Assembly: GCA_030435675.1 (NCBI GenBank) | Contig: CM059621.1 | Span: 14,756,001-14,820,000 of the forward strand | Source of the DNA: Steinernema hermaphroditum | Taxonomy: Eukaryota; Nematoda; Chromadorea; Rhabditida; Steinernematidae | Length of the DNA: 64,000 nucleotides | Direction: 5' to 3' | Part shown: positions 20,057 to 30,424 of the stretch, piece by piece | Numbering within the stretch: position 1 is the first letter of the stretch | Layout of the letters: each line of letters begins with the position of its first letter | Notes under the pieces: generated by a model | Told to the model about the DNA's origin: nothing | What the model saw: the letters and a program-made list of their open reading frames with translations, nothing else | Database searches by the model: none | Position numbers and translations under genes: made by a program

Positions 20057-20552
20057 GATGTTCAGAGCCCCGATAGAAGCGCGAAATGGGATTTCAGGAG
20101 AGAACAAATGGGTCTTGAATACGAAATGATGCAGGTGGCAAGTGCATCGCCGGAGACTCGCGGAGCGTAAACAAACCACTTTCCCTTCTTGCGCTTCGAA
20201 TCAAATACAGTTTGAAACAACTCCCTTCTACTCAAGCAGTTTTGCAACTGCAGTTTTGTTGGGTGTGAATCCGGAATCAGTTCCTACTCGATTGAGAACA
20301 CTGATTGATGCTGACATCCAATGTTTCAAATGAACGTTTATCTTCGAATAGCTCCGGCGATCAAAAGTGCACAAGTAACAAGATTAGGACATGTTTTATG
20401 ATCCTTTTAATGGATTTTCACTTCGCAATTCCGACATAAAAGCTGTACTAATAATAATAACAACAACGCGGAATTTCCCTTTCGTTTGTTTTTGAAGAAA
20501 AGAAAAGGATACATTCATAGTCTTCTTTAAGTAAAGGGGACAAGGAAACAAA
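20057..20552. other. Intergenic, no gene seen
   Basis: This is AT-rich DNA with a short AATAATAATAAC run near 20450 and no supported feature. Confidence 0.5.
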
Positions 20553-20768
20553 TTATGAGATCCAAATCTGCCAATATTTCATTTTGGCATTTCCGTTCCT
20601 GGTCCAGAAGGTATTGGTCAGAGCGTTGACCGTCGGGATGACTTCTAGCGCAGCCGGATGCTTGGCTTCGTACATCTTGTTGTCAGCGGTGGTGGGAATA
20701 CGGTTTCCGGGTGTCCCAATTCCCTCTGGAAGCCGCAAGTGCCACAACTTCCATCTGACTGTACTCAT
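20553..20768 (-). CDS. Small uncharacterised ORF, 71 residues
   Basis: The frame has balanced codon use unlike its flanks and a plausible ATG. The product starts MSTVRWKLWHLRLPEG, has Pro/Thr-rich middle residues and ends with aromatic residues KYWQIWIS. There is no signal peptide or membrane span. It may be a complete small gene or the last exon of one. No family is recognised. Confidence 0.35.
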   Translation of the reverse strand: MSTVRWKLWHLRLPEGIGTPGNRIPTTADNKMYEAKHPAALEVIPTVNALTNTFWTRNGNAKMKYWQIWIS

Positions 20769-21327
20769 CTAGGATTATTTCAGATGAATTGTGATATTCA
20801 GATATGAAATTCACAAGTTAAACGAGGCTATAAACGTCCTGTGAAATTGATCTCATGTGAGAGGAACGCACCCAGACGACCACTAATCCCAAAAAAGCGT
20901 TGATGCAAAGAATGTGACATTTTACGATAAGCCACATGCGCCGCACCCAAAGAGTCGATAAAGAAAGGTAACCTTTCGCTGTTTGCCTAACATTTCTCAG
21001 TCCGTTTTTTTGGCTTTTGACCCGTGCGGCCTGATAGTGTAACCTGCGTCGTCTGCAGTCATAAACAGCTCAGCTGCTCGCTGATAAGAGCTGTTCCAAG
21101 TGAACTCATTCTGCCCTGAGGCCAAGTAAACAAGGTCCCCGACCGAAAGAAGATACCGAGAACGCACGTTAACGGTGTGCCCTCTAGCCTCTTCCAGCGA
21201 TCTTACTGATCGGTAGGCCCTAATCGTCCGGCATCAACGTGATCGCCAGAGATAAGACGATTGGTACGCCCATTTACACCATATAAATGGAGGCTCAGAG
21301 CCACTGCGGTCATCGATCATCGTTGTG
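20769..21327. promoter_or_regulatory. Promoter region of the GH19 chitinase with GATA sites and a TATA box
   Basis: An ATATAAAT TATA-like box is at about 21281-21288, some 45 bases before the ATG. CTGATAAGAG at 21081-21090 and AGATAAGA at about 21250-21257 match the extended TGATAA/GATAAG site bound by intestinal GATA factors of nematodes (ELT-2 type). Their presence fits gut expression of the chitinase, which is inference. Confidence 0.5.
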
Positions 21328-24300
21328 ATGAAGTCGACACTCGTTATCCTACTTGGTAAGGATAAGAGACTAGGCTTCACCCAAGCCGTTCCTTTCAGCC
21401 CTCCTCAGCCATGGCCTTGCTGCCAATACGGGAAGTGCCAAGGACTGCCCGGCGGCTCCGAAGTACGGCTCCGGACCTCCGAAGAGCTGCAAACTGCCGA
21501 CAGATCCGAACAACCGTCCGAAATCGAAGCTGGAAAGCTGGTTCACGAAGGAGATGTTCGCCGACCTCTTCCCCCACGCCAACATCGGATGGGGCCCGAA
21601 TCCGTGCTACCCTTATTCCTACGAGTCCTTCGTCATCGCCGCTCGCTACTTCCCAAGCTTCGGAACGTCCAGCCCCAACAAGGAGTACTCGGCAGAGGAA
21701 AACTACCGTCGCGATTTGGCCGCTTTCTTCGCCCACGCCATTCAGGAGACCGGAGAGAACGATTACGGTCTCTACCAGTGAGTTCAAAGTCATTGTGATC
21801 ACGTAAGACTCGTCGCTTAGGGGTGGCAGCAAGATGACGAAGGAACAGGCTAGGAACTGCTTCTACCGCGGAGGCTTCTTCAACTGGTTCGAGGGCGGTC
21901 CGACCTCTGGATTCCTCCCTCCCAACGCGCCTGGACATCAACCCTCCGATGGAGACAAATGCAACACTGGAGGAGTCTACTGCTCAGCGGACGCGACGAC
22001 AGAGTACTTCTACCCCTGCTCGAAGGGAAAGAGCGGCAGCTTCTTCACCGGATGCTACTTCGGCCGCGGCGCCATCCAGATCTCCTATAACTACAACTAC
22101 GGCGCCTTCCAGCAGTGGCTGAAGGAGCAGAACATCCACCTAGACATTCTCAAGCAACCCAATCTCGTCATGACCCACATGAACCCTCCCCTCGCCATCA
22201 TGGCCTCCCTCTGGTTCTACATGACTCCGCAGCCTCCAAAGCCCGCCATGCACGACATCGTCATGGGTAAGAAATAGGAATGCACTGGAACGAAAACAAA
22301 CCGGACAGAAACCGGAATCGGGAATATAGTGCACATACGTGCAAGAACATGGGTGCTAACTTTTTTTGGATAGTTTTTCGACCTTTTTTGTGTCTTTGAA
22401 AGTTATTTTATGATATTCAAGTTTCGTTTCCTATCCTCCTTAAAATATCCGACATTCCCTGCTAGTTATCTCCGCTATTTGAGTCATCATTGTTCAGAGG
22501 AACAGGCGCAACGTGTCAAAGTAGTTTATTTTCAACCCTATGCTACCAGGCGCTTTTATTGTAGAAAGTTCGGCGTGACCGACATCTTCACCTGGTTTCT
22601 CATTGAGACGATTTCGTCGATTGGTCTAAAATTCCGACGGTGGTGATCAACATAAATACCATCAACACAGACCAATCGATCTCCACTCGTGATAAAAAAT
22701 CACCTAATACAGGTAGAAATCGATCCAAAAGAAGTCAAAGTTCGCAGTCAAAACCCCGAAACTGACGAAAGCGTCCAAAACAAGTGAATTGAGGAAACGT
22801 TGACTTGCTCCGACCAATGTCAATTCTTACGAATCTGAACAGAGACCTTGCTCGCCTCCATTGAGCTTTCGTGAAGCCATCTGAATTGAAAATTGAGTAT
22901 GTTCCTAAATCTCGATTTCCCAATTCATGAAATCGACCGAAATTGCCCTTTACTCTAAGGCCATTCAAACATTCCAGATGCCGATGGAGCTCAAAGTTTA
23001 AGGATCAGTAGCCCTAATTTTGACTCACTTTGGGAATATCTGTGAGAAATTCGCTTTCGAAAATCTATTCCTGAGCGACACTTCTATGGGTCCCACCGAG
23101 CCAACTCATTCCCGTGAACCAGCCAAGCCTGGATGTTAGACCCGTTCCAAAAAATGAATACAGAGCTCGCCTGCGGCTCGTCCGCAGCCTAAATCATAAC
23201 TTCCAGAAATTCTTACTGCTATGACAGAGGGCACAGACCGTCATGCGGCTTAATCTTCAGCGGTTGACTCTTCGCATCAGATCACCCCTACGTAACCACC
23301 CAGGACTATGTGCGAGAAGATTTTTTTCTTTTCGCAGATAGTCCATCCCCTGGGGATGAGTGGGGAGGGGATGAGCTGCGGTGACACCCATTTCTATATC
23401 ACCGTGAGCGACGAGGAACCACGCCTATGTGCGATTAGCGCAATCGCTATTCTATCTGACTGCGAGGCATCTTATCACATTCTCTCCCTAATCACAATCT
23501 GGTTTAGGACAATGGGGCGCCGGACAACAGAACGAGCAGGCCGGTTACAAGGGTCCCATCTTCGGGCCCACCTCTTTGGTCATCAATAACGAGTGTGGAG
23601 GTCTGTCGGCCGACGAGCCTGGAGGAGGCGGCGAGAATCGCCGAATCCGCGCATTCAAGTGGTTCTGCGACTATTTCAAGGTTCCCGCTGGACCCGATCG
23701 TCTCCTCTCTTGCAAGGACATGCCAGTGAAGTTCAGCGCCATGAAGTACCCTCTCAGCTACCAGCCTGACTGGTCTTCCACCTGGAAAGAGGCTCCGTGC
23801 AACTGTGTTCCGGCTAACTACGGTGGACTCATCCCCTACTTCGACCCTGCTAATTACCCTAAGAACTGGGTCGAAAAGAACGAGTACTACCGGAAAGAAT
23901 GCGTCCGAACCATCTACGCCAACCCCGGTCTCTATCACTTGGAGAACACCACTTCTGTTTGCCTCAATCACCCTCCAAAAGGGGAGATTGGCACTCCTGC
24001 TCCGAAGCCGAAAACCACGAAAACGACTCCTCAACCCTCAAAGGTCACTCAACCTCCTCCCAAGAAGACCCCACCACCTCCTCCTCCTAAGAAAACTCGA
24101 CCTCCTGTGGCCACCAAAGCGCCTCCTAAGGTCACCAAGGAACCGAGAGCTGGTGGAGTCAATACGGGAAGTGCCAAAGACTGCCCAGCGGCTCCGAAGT
24201 ACGGCTCTGGGCCTCCCAAGAGCTGCAAACTGCCGACAGATCCGAACAACCGTCCCAAGTCGAAGCTGGAGAGCTGGTTCACCAAGGAGATGTTCGCCGA

Positions 24301-25528
24301 CCTCTTCCCCCACGCCAACATCGGATGGGGGCCGAATCCGTGCTACCCTTATTCCTACGAGTCCTTCGTCATCGCCGCTCGCTACTTCCCAAGCTTCGGA
24401 ACGTCCAGCCCCAACAAGGAGTACTCGGCTGAGGAAAACTACCGTCGCGATTTGGCCGCTTTCTTCGCCCATGCCATTCAGGAGACCGGAGAGAACGATT
24501 ACGGTCTCTACCAGTGAGTTCAAAGTCAGTGTGATCACGTAAGACTCGTCGCTTAGGGGTGGCAGCAAGATGACGAAGGAACAGGCTAGGAACTGCTTCT
24601 ACCGCGGAGGCTTCTTCAACTGGTTCGAGGGCGGTCCGACCTCTGGATTCCTCCCTCCCAACGCGCCTGGACATCAACCCTCCGATGGAGACAAATGCAA
24701 CACTGGAGGAGTCTACTGCTCAGCGGACGCGACGACAGAGTACTTCTACCCCTGCTCGAAGGGAAAGAGCGGCAGCTTCTTCACCGGATGCTACTTCGGC
24801 CGCGGCGCCATCCAGATCTCCTATAACTACAACTACGGCGCCTTCCAGCAGTGGCTGAAGGAGCAGAACATCCACCTAGACATTCTCAAGCAACCCAATC
24901 TCGTCATGACCCACATGAACCCTCCCCTCGCAATCATGGCCTCCCTCTGGTTCTACATGACTCCGCAGCCTCCAAAGCCCGCCATGCACGACATCGTCAT
25001 GGGTAAAGCCTTATCACATCTCCTCCCTAATCACAATCTGGTTTAGGTCAGTGGGGCGCCGGACAACAGAACGAGCAGGCCGGTTACAAGGGTCCCATCT
25101 TCGGACCCACCTCCTTGGTCATCAACAACGAGTGTGGAGGTCTGTCGGCCGACGAGCCTGGAGGAGGCGGCGAGAATCGCCGAATCCGTGCTTTTAAGTG
25201 GTTCTGCGACTACTTCAAAGTTCCCGCTGGACCTGATCGTCTCCTCTCCTGCAAGGACATGCCCGTCAAGTTCAGCGCCATGAAGTACCCTCTCAGCTAC
25301 CAGCCTGACTGGTCTTCCACCTGGAAAGAGGCTCCGTGCAACTGTGTTCCGGCTAACTACGGTGGACTCATCCCCTACTTCGACCCCGCTAATTACCCTA
25401 AGAACTGGGTTGAAAAGAACGAGTACTACCGGAAAGAATGCGTCCGAACCATCTACGCCAACCCCGGCCTCTACCACCTGAGCCCACAGAATTCGGCGTG
25501 CCTGAATCACCCTCCTCCCAAAATGTGA
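21328..25528 (+). CDS. Secreted chitinase with two GH19 domains in tandem
   Basis: Six exons: 21328-21355, 21399-21777, 21821-22266, 23508-24513, 24557-25002 and 25047-25528, giving 928 residues with all phases consistent. GH19 enzymes hydrolyse chitin with inversion. The chain starts with a signal peptide (MKSTLVILLALLSHGLAA). Domain 1 covers about residues 20-440 and domain 2 about residues 510-928, joined by a linker of about 60 residues rich in Pro, Lys and Thr (PPPKKTPPPPPPKK and similar). Each domain contains HAIQETGEND, with the first catalytic Glu of the family, then GCYFGRGAIQISYNYNYGAF and SLVINNECGG...RRIRAFKWFC. Cys residues are conserved in both halves. The halves are nearly identical at DNA level, including an intron, which indicates recent duplication or gene conversion. 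Intron 3 is 1,241 bases whereas its sister (25003-25046) is 44, so about 1.2 kb was inserted. AATAAA is at about 25563. Confidence 0.85.
22267..23507 (+). other. Enlarged intron 3 of the chitinase gene, probable 1.2-kb insertion
   Basis: The intron begins GTAAGA and ends with a sequence very close to the whole 44-base sister intron (TATCACAT, then CTCCCTAATCACAATCTGG and TTTAG). The material between about 22272 and 23468 is absent from the sister intron. No terminal inverted repeats or coding sequence were recognised in it. Confidence 0.65.
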
Positions 25529-25598
25529 ATAGCCCTGTAAATAGTATGTAACAGATCATTTCGAATAAACGCACATTGAAATCTGGTTGCCAGATGGC

Positions 25599-25965
25599 CT
25601 ATTTACTTACAAACCGACCGGATCTATCACTTCTCTCCTCCTTGCGCAGCGGAGCCAACTCTTGGCAGGTTTGGTGCATGGGATTGTCGCCGTCAACGAG
25701 AGGAGGAGCGCCGTCGGGAGGTCTATAGAAGTAGGATCAATAGAGCAACTAGAAATATCTGACTTACGGTATGTACTGGTAGTTCGATGTACTCTGTACA
25801 CCAATAGACTGGTAGTTCGTGAGCACGACATCGGGGACCTTTCTGGGCCCATGCTTCTTGCATGTCACTGCAGCAGTCGTGATCAGCGCCACCAGGATAC
25901 AGATCTGAAATCGACGCTGTCAACGCGGATGGAAATATGGAACTCACCAGAAGATCGCCGATCAT
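25599..25965 (-). CDS. Micro-membrane protein, 92 residues, paralogue of the 15198 gene
   Basis: Three exons on the minus strand: 25965-25948 (18 bases), 25904-25768 and 25722-25599. The product starts MIGDLL, then a hydrophobic span ICILVALITTAAVTC, a basic CKKHGPRK, and a polar tail with Tyr/Pro/Gln-rich and charged stretches (NYQSIGVQSTSNYQYIP). The gene design matches the 15198-15545 gene: 18-base first exon, phase-0 first intron inside the membrane span, phase-2 second intron, Cys-Lys at the end of the span. It is predicted to be a single-pass membrane protein of unknown role. The gene is convergent with the chitinase, only about 70 bases from its stop. Confidence 0.6.
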
Positions 25966-27238
25966 TGCCACCGGTCGCGGAGTTGAAGGTCTGCAACAAT
26001 GCGGGCCAAGCAGGACAGGACACCGGTCGATTCGTTTCCAGACAGTCTGCTCATGAGTCGGTCCACTATGAACATAGCGATTTGCAATAGCGTTGACTGT
26101 TCGTCCCAGAGCGAGCACAGAGAATGACTGAATGAGTGCTCGCTTGACCGGTCACAAATCCGCTTTTTCGTGTCGTCTACAAAAATTTGAAGCCTTTTCT
26201 GCATCAACATCGGCGATATTCTTGCTAGTTCTGCTAGTATATTTTTTAGAGTTTTGTAATTTGCAACCGTCAGGCACCTCTACAACATGACGGCAGCGTC
26301 CCCTTGATATTGATCGAAACCAGTCTTCGATGACCTCTTTTTCTCTCCAAGAATACTGCAGAATACTGTCTATTGTCTACAAGAGCTATTTTGCACAATC
26401 ATCAATGGAACCTTCTAGAAGATCGTCTACAGTCTAGACAGAATCGCGAACGACCGTTGCAAACGACCCTGTTGTGGGCAATCGTGTTCTTCGGGCAATC
26501 GCGTCGCTACCGTAATTTCACTGAAAATCGGTGTAATCCTTTCGAGACCGTCATCTCAGGTTTCTGATTACTTCTGTGACCGTATTCAATAAACTGGGAA
26601 GTGCCTCCCAGAAGGTTCCTACTTCTCCCAGTTGAATGGGAATCGGTATCCAGCGAACTGGAAAGACTATCCAGTTGTCATTCCCATTTGCTTCCCAGCC
26701 TCCCACCTACATGTGGCTGGGGAGCGGACTTTCCAGTTAGTTCTAGTGGTACATCCTAGTTCGTCCTCCTCAGGATGACCTTCTTCTGCCATATGTGAAC
26801 TGTTCAATAATCAATAAGCTTACTCTTTAAAATACAAAAAAGACAATCTTTCGGCAAATCAAGAGCAGAAGGCATTGACCACAACAACAGATCCGTCTAT
26901 CCGTCAAGACAAGCGTCTTTCTTCTATAACTTCCTATCAGTTGATCACCATAACTATCGTTGCCGGACACAATTTAGGAGGGTTAGGGCATCTCAGAAGA
27001 GTGAAAAACACATCAAAGATATCATACATGTTCACGACCTTTAGACCCACGACTGCTTTTTCATTATGTCTCTGGACGGATACGTATTTGCTGTGTCCTT
27101 AAACAAAGGCTATTATTCCCATTTTACGGCTTTATCACACTTTCGTGATGTGTACGCAAAGCGATAAGAAGGGTTGACTACAAAGAATCGAATATAAGAG
27201 AGCTTGACCAGATTGTCACTTCACTGTCACCGCCAGAG
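25966..27238. other. Intergenic region with a nested-hairpin cluster and promoter-like end
   Basis: No gene is recognised. The segment 26588-26735 is packed with short inverted motifs (described separately). Upstream of the TIL gene a GCGATAAGAA site at 27161-27170 and an AATATAAGAG TATA-like box at about 27190 are plausible promoter elements. Confidence 0.45.
26588..26735. repeat. Cluster of nested short inverted repeats (ACTGG/CCAGT motifs)
   Basis: AACTGGGA at about 26592 pairs with TCCCAGTT at about 26617. GAATGGGAAT pairs with ATTCCCATT. AACTGGAAAG pairs with both a nearby TCCAGTT and CTTTCCAGTT at about 26727. GGGAAG/CTTCCC pairs also occur. The segment could fold into several alternative hairpins. 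Confidence 0.6.
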
Positions 27239-27789
27239 ATGGTTCCTAGCGTTTTGGTAAGTAGGCCGTGCGGAGAAGAAACTGTGACTCTTCAGATCCT
27301 CGGCTCAGCTCTGCTCCTCGTCTCCTCGCTGGCTTTGTCTATCCCCGCCAAGAAGGAGTCCTCTGACGTCGCGTGGCCTCCTTCTAACATCACCTGTGGC
27401 CAAAATGAGCAGTTCACCAATTGCGGATTCTGTCAGCAAAGATGCGAATACCCGTATGGATCCCCGGGACAGGCATGTCCACTCGTCTGTGGACAGATGT
27501 GTATCTGTAAGGAAGGTAGCCTAGGACATTTCCATAGGCTCGTCGATGTGATTCTCTTCAGGTTACGTCCGCGGGTGGGATAACAAGTGCATCAAGAAGA
27601 GCCAATGCAAACCTCATCCTCAGTGCAAGTTTTTGATTGGCAAACTAGAAAAACATTTTACGATTTTTAGGCGTCTACGTGTACTGTCCCAAGGGAACGC
27701 GCTGTGTGTGGGCCCCAGATCAATGCCCGGACAACGATCCTACCTGTCTTCAAGTGACCTGCATGAAGCCCTTCGATTGGCATAATTGA
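27239..27789 (+). CDS. Secreted TIL-domain (trypsin-inhibitor-like) Cys-rich protein
   Basis: Four exons: 27239-27256 (18 bases), 27296-27515, 27562-27624 and 27671-27789, giving 139 residues. The signal peptide spans the first intron (MVPSVL, then ILGSALLLVSSLALS). Residues about 40-105 fit a TIL domain: CGQNEQFTNCGFC, then a CEYPYG...C-LVC-QMCICKEGYVRG and CIKKSQC. A further Cys-rich tail follows (YCPKGTRCVWAPDQC, CLQVTC). Such proteins usually inhibit serine proteases outside the cell. The third intron starts with GC, not GT: CAG T|GCAAGT. This is the only donor that keeps the Cys-rich frame, and GCAAGT is the classic GC-AG site. Using the GT two bases later shifts the frame. Confidence 0.75.
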
Positions 27790-30424
27790 TCGAACAAATG
27801 TGCATCTGGATAAATATTCTGATACCTTCTTTCCACAAAGAGGGTCGATGTCTTTTCCTATGCCTATTGGTGCTTATTGGATAGGCATTTCACATTATTC
27901 TAATCATTGGAATGAGAATCTAATGAGAATGCAGCCCGTCACTACGACAGGGTGCTGGCGGATGGCCTCCACTCATACCGCCGCTGACGGATTCCAAAAA
28001 GACAGTTTTTGTATCGATTGGCCACTTCCTATGTCGCATCTTTTTGTATTTCAAAGAGTTCGCCACTTCAGTTTTGTACACAATTGTCACAACTACTCGC
28101 CATCGCAATCCATCGTAGTTTTCAGGTTTCCGCTCGGTAATTGGCTCTTGTCCTTGGCGCTTCCAGCGGCCGGTTCGCGCCGCTGCCTGCCGATCCGATC
28201 CCAAAGAGCGCCGCCGACGCGAGTCGGTTGTTAGCGCGATAGTTTACGCAACGATTGCCGTGCACATCTGTTTTCCCTCCGCCGTTCTGTAAATTTTGTT
28301 GCTTAAGAGCTTTTTGCTTCCGCGTTTGCAGATGTGTGACGGTTCGAGTTGAGATGATGATCGATTGCAAACCCTTTGCTAGTGTTCTTAGTGCATGACC
28401 ATAGTTATAGGCTGAAGTTTTATTTTGCAAGCCACTGAGCCCCCCTTTCTGAGATCGTTTTTAGCGTAGCTGTTTAAATTGACCATTTCCCATTTTGTTC
28501 GAAATGTCTCTTTTTGCATGCTTTTAGGTTAGATGCGCACTGCAGAAATTGGACTACAATGAACTCCATTTTTTTCGATATTTAAAAGTGAAGATAAGTT
28601 AAAGGCTTCATATAAGCCTATCTGATCACCACCTGTGCCAATCCCCGATCAATGGCAAGTGGACCCGGCTCATTAGGGAATGGTAAAAGGTACTACTGAT
28701 GAGTTTGGTGAAAAAGAGAATTCAGTGGTCACCACTTAATAATACATACCTTTGAGTGCGGTCACCTATAATGGTTAGACAAAGAATCTGCGTACCTTTT
28801 TAATCGCGTCAATCCGCGTTCTCAACAAGGAAGTGATAGAAGGTTTGTTCCTCTCATAGGTGCCCTACATAAGAAGAGATGAAGAGGTGCGCGTGTGGCC
28901 TTTTAATTTTCTGACCTTACCCGGCCCCGATGCACCTTTCTAAAGTTAAGAACACATCCGACGTCTACTGAGGCGTGAATTGAAAAGAGTGAATCAACGA
29001 AGTGAGTTCACATGAACTATAGAAATGCGGCAAAACGGCGGAAGTAAAATTTGAATGAAAAAGGTCTATTATGCCCAAAAGTTCACATGAAGAGGCCTGA
29101 TCTCAAAGGACAGTTTTGTAGTCTGCTGCATATACGTTTCTACATTTCTGTATTTCTACGTTTCTGTATTTCGTAGTGTCTACTATGATCTGAACTCTTT
29201 GGAAATGTTTTCCATTCATAAATTGAGTGAGACCACAAAACCTGCAATTCAATTCAGGCGACCAAAAATACAAATAGTTAGAAATATTTCGACTATCCAA
29301 GAAGCATTGGTACCGTAGTAGAGTGGAGCTATTTGCCTACTTGTGCTTGAACCGTTGTGAAATCGCAGTAACTACTGGAAATGCTTTCCACGCTAAATGT
29401 ATAAAATTCCGAAGACAAAACGAGGTATCTGAACAGAGAAATAATGCATGAACTACAATAATCTTCAATATGTAGAGACAACCAAAAATAGAACAGTTAA
29501 AAGTATTGTTTTCGGTTGATGGAACCGCAGGAGGATGAGCTTCCTGAGCAGGCTCTGACCCCCTAGCCCTTCTTGTTAGGATCGTTCGCCAGCAATCCCC
29601 AGTTCGCTATGAGCCTCTCGAACCCGAAGGACAATTACCAAAAATAAAAATAGTTTAAAATATCCAAGAATCAATGGTACCGTAGAGTAGAGCTATTTGC
29701 CTAATTACGCTTGAACCTTTGCGAAATCACAGTAACTACTATCGTTCTGTCCCATCAGTCAAATGGAACACGTTTCTACATGTACTGCGCCCCCTAATTT
29801 CGGCAATTGTGTCGCGACAGTGCGCGAGGTTTTTGCTTTCCCATGGTTACACTCATTGTTTTGGCAATTGCACAAAGACGCCTGGAGCGAAGCGGGACAG
29901 TTTCACAGGATGTCTCGGTCAATATCAGAAAAAGAGAGCCATACAGTGAGGGTTTCCCGAGGTGCTAAGGGATGCTATACTTTGATGTCCTAAAACACGT
30001 CAAATATAGAAACCTAGCGATACGCCATTATCGCTTGCTCTCTTCCATGCCATTAGCTGCTCAAGTGCCTCATCACCATCCCTTTCCAACCCCAAAGATC
30101 CGGTTATCAGCACCCGAAATCGCCTCGTTTCCATGCATGACCAATTCGCACGTCCATCGCTCGGACATCGTTTACGTCACTGCGGCTCGCCAAAAAACGC
30201 CTCCTTCGGTGCCCTTGGGCTAAAATTAACATTCAACACTCAGCCGCCACCGGCCGAAATTAATTGCTTAGTTGCCGGCCGCGGCTGCCAATTGCACACC
30301 GACGACATTAACCCAGATAGCGCGCGGGAAGCGCGAAACGGATTTGAGGGTCGAGGATTAGTTCCAATCGGCGTGTCGCGCAGTGCGCCAGTGCGGTTAT
30401 TCGCGATTATTGCAGCTGGCGACG
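27790..30424. repeat. Intergenic region with local repeats; GC-rich 5' flank of the receptor gene
   Basis: A block near 29270-29380 recurs near 29640-29745: ACCAAAAATA, ATCCAAGAA, ATGGTACCGTAG, GTAGAGCTATTTGCCTA or GTGGAGCTATTTGCCTA, CTTGAACC, and CGCAGTAACTACT or CACAGTAACTACT. A (TTTCTGTATTTCTACG)-type run lies at 29135-29180. The stretches 28120-28270 and 30060-30420 are GC-richer and may be promoter or untranslated sequence. No coding exon is supported. Confidence 0.45.
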
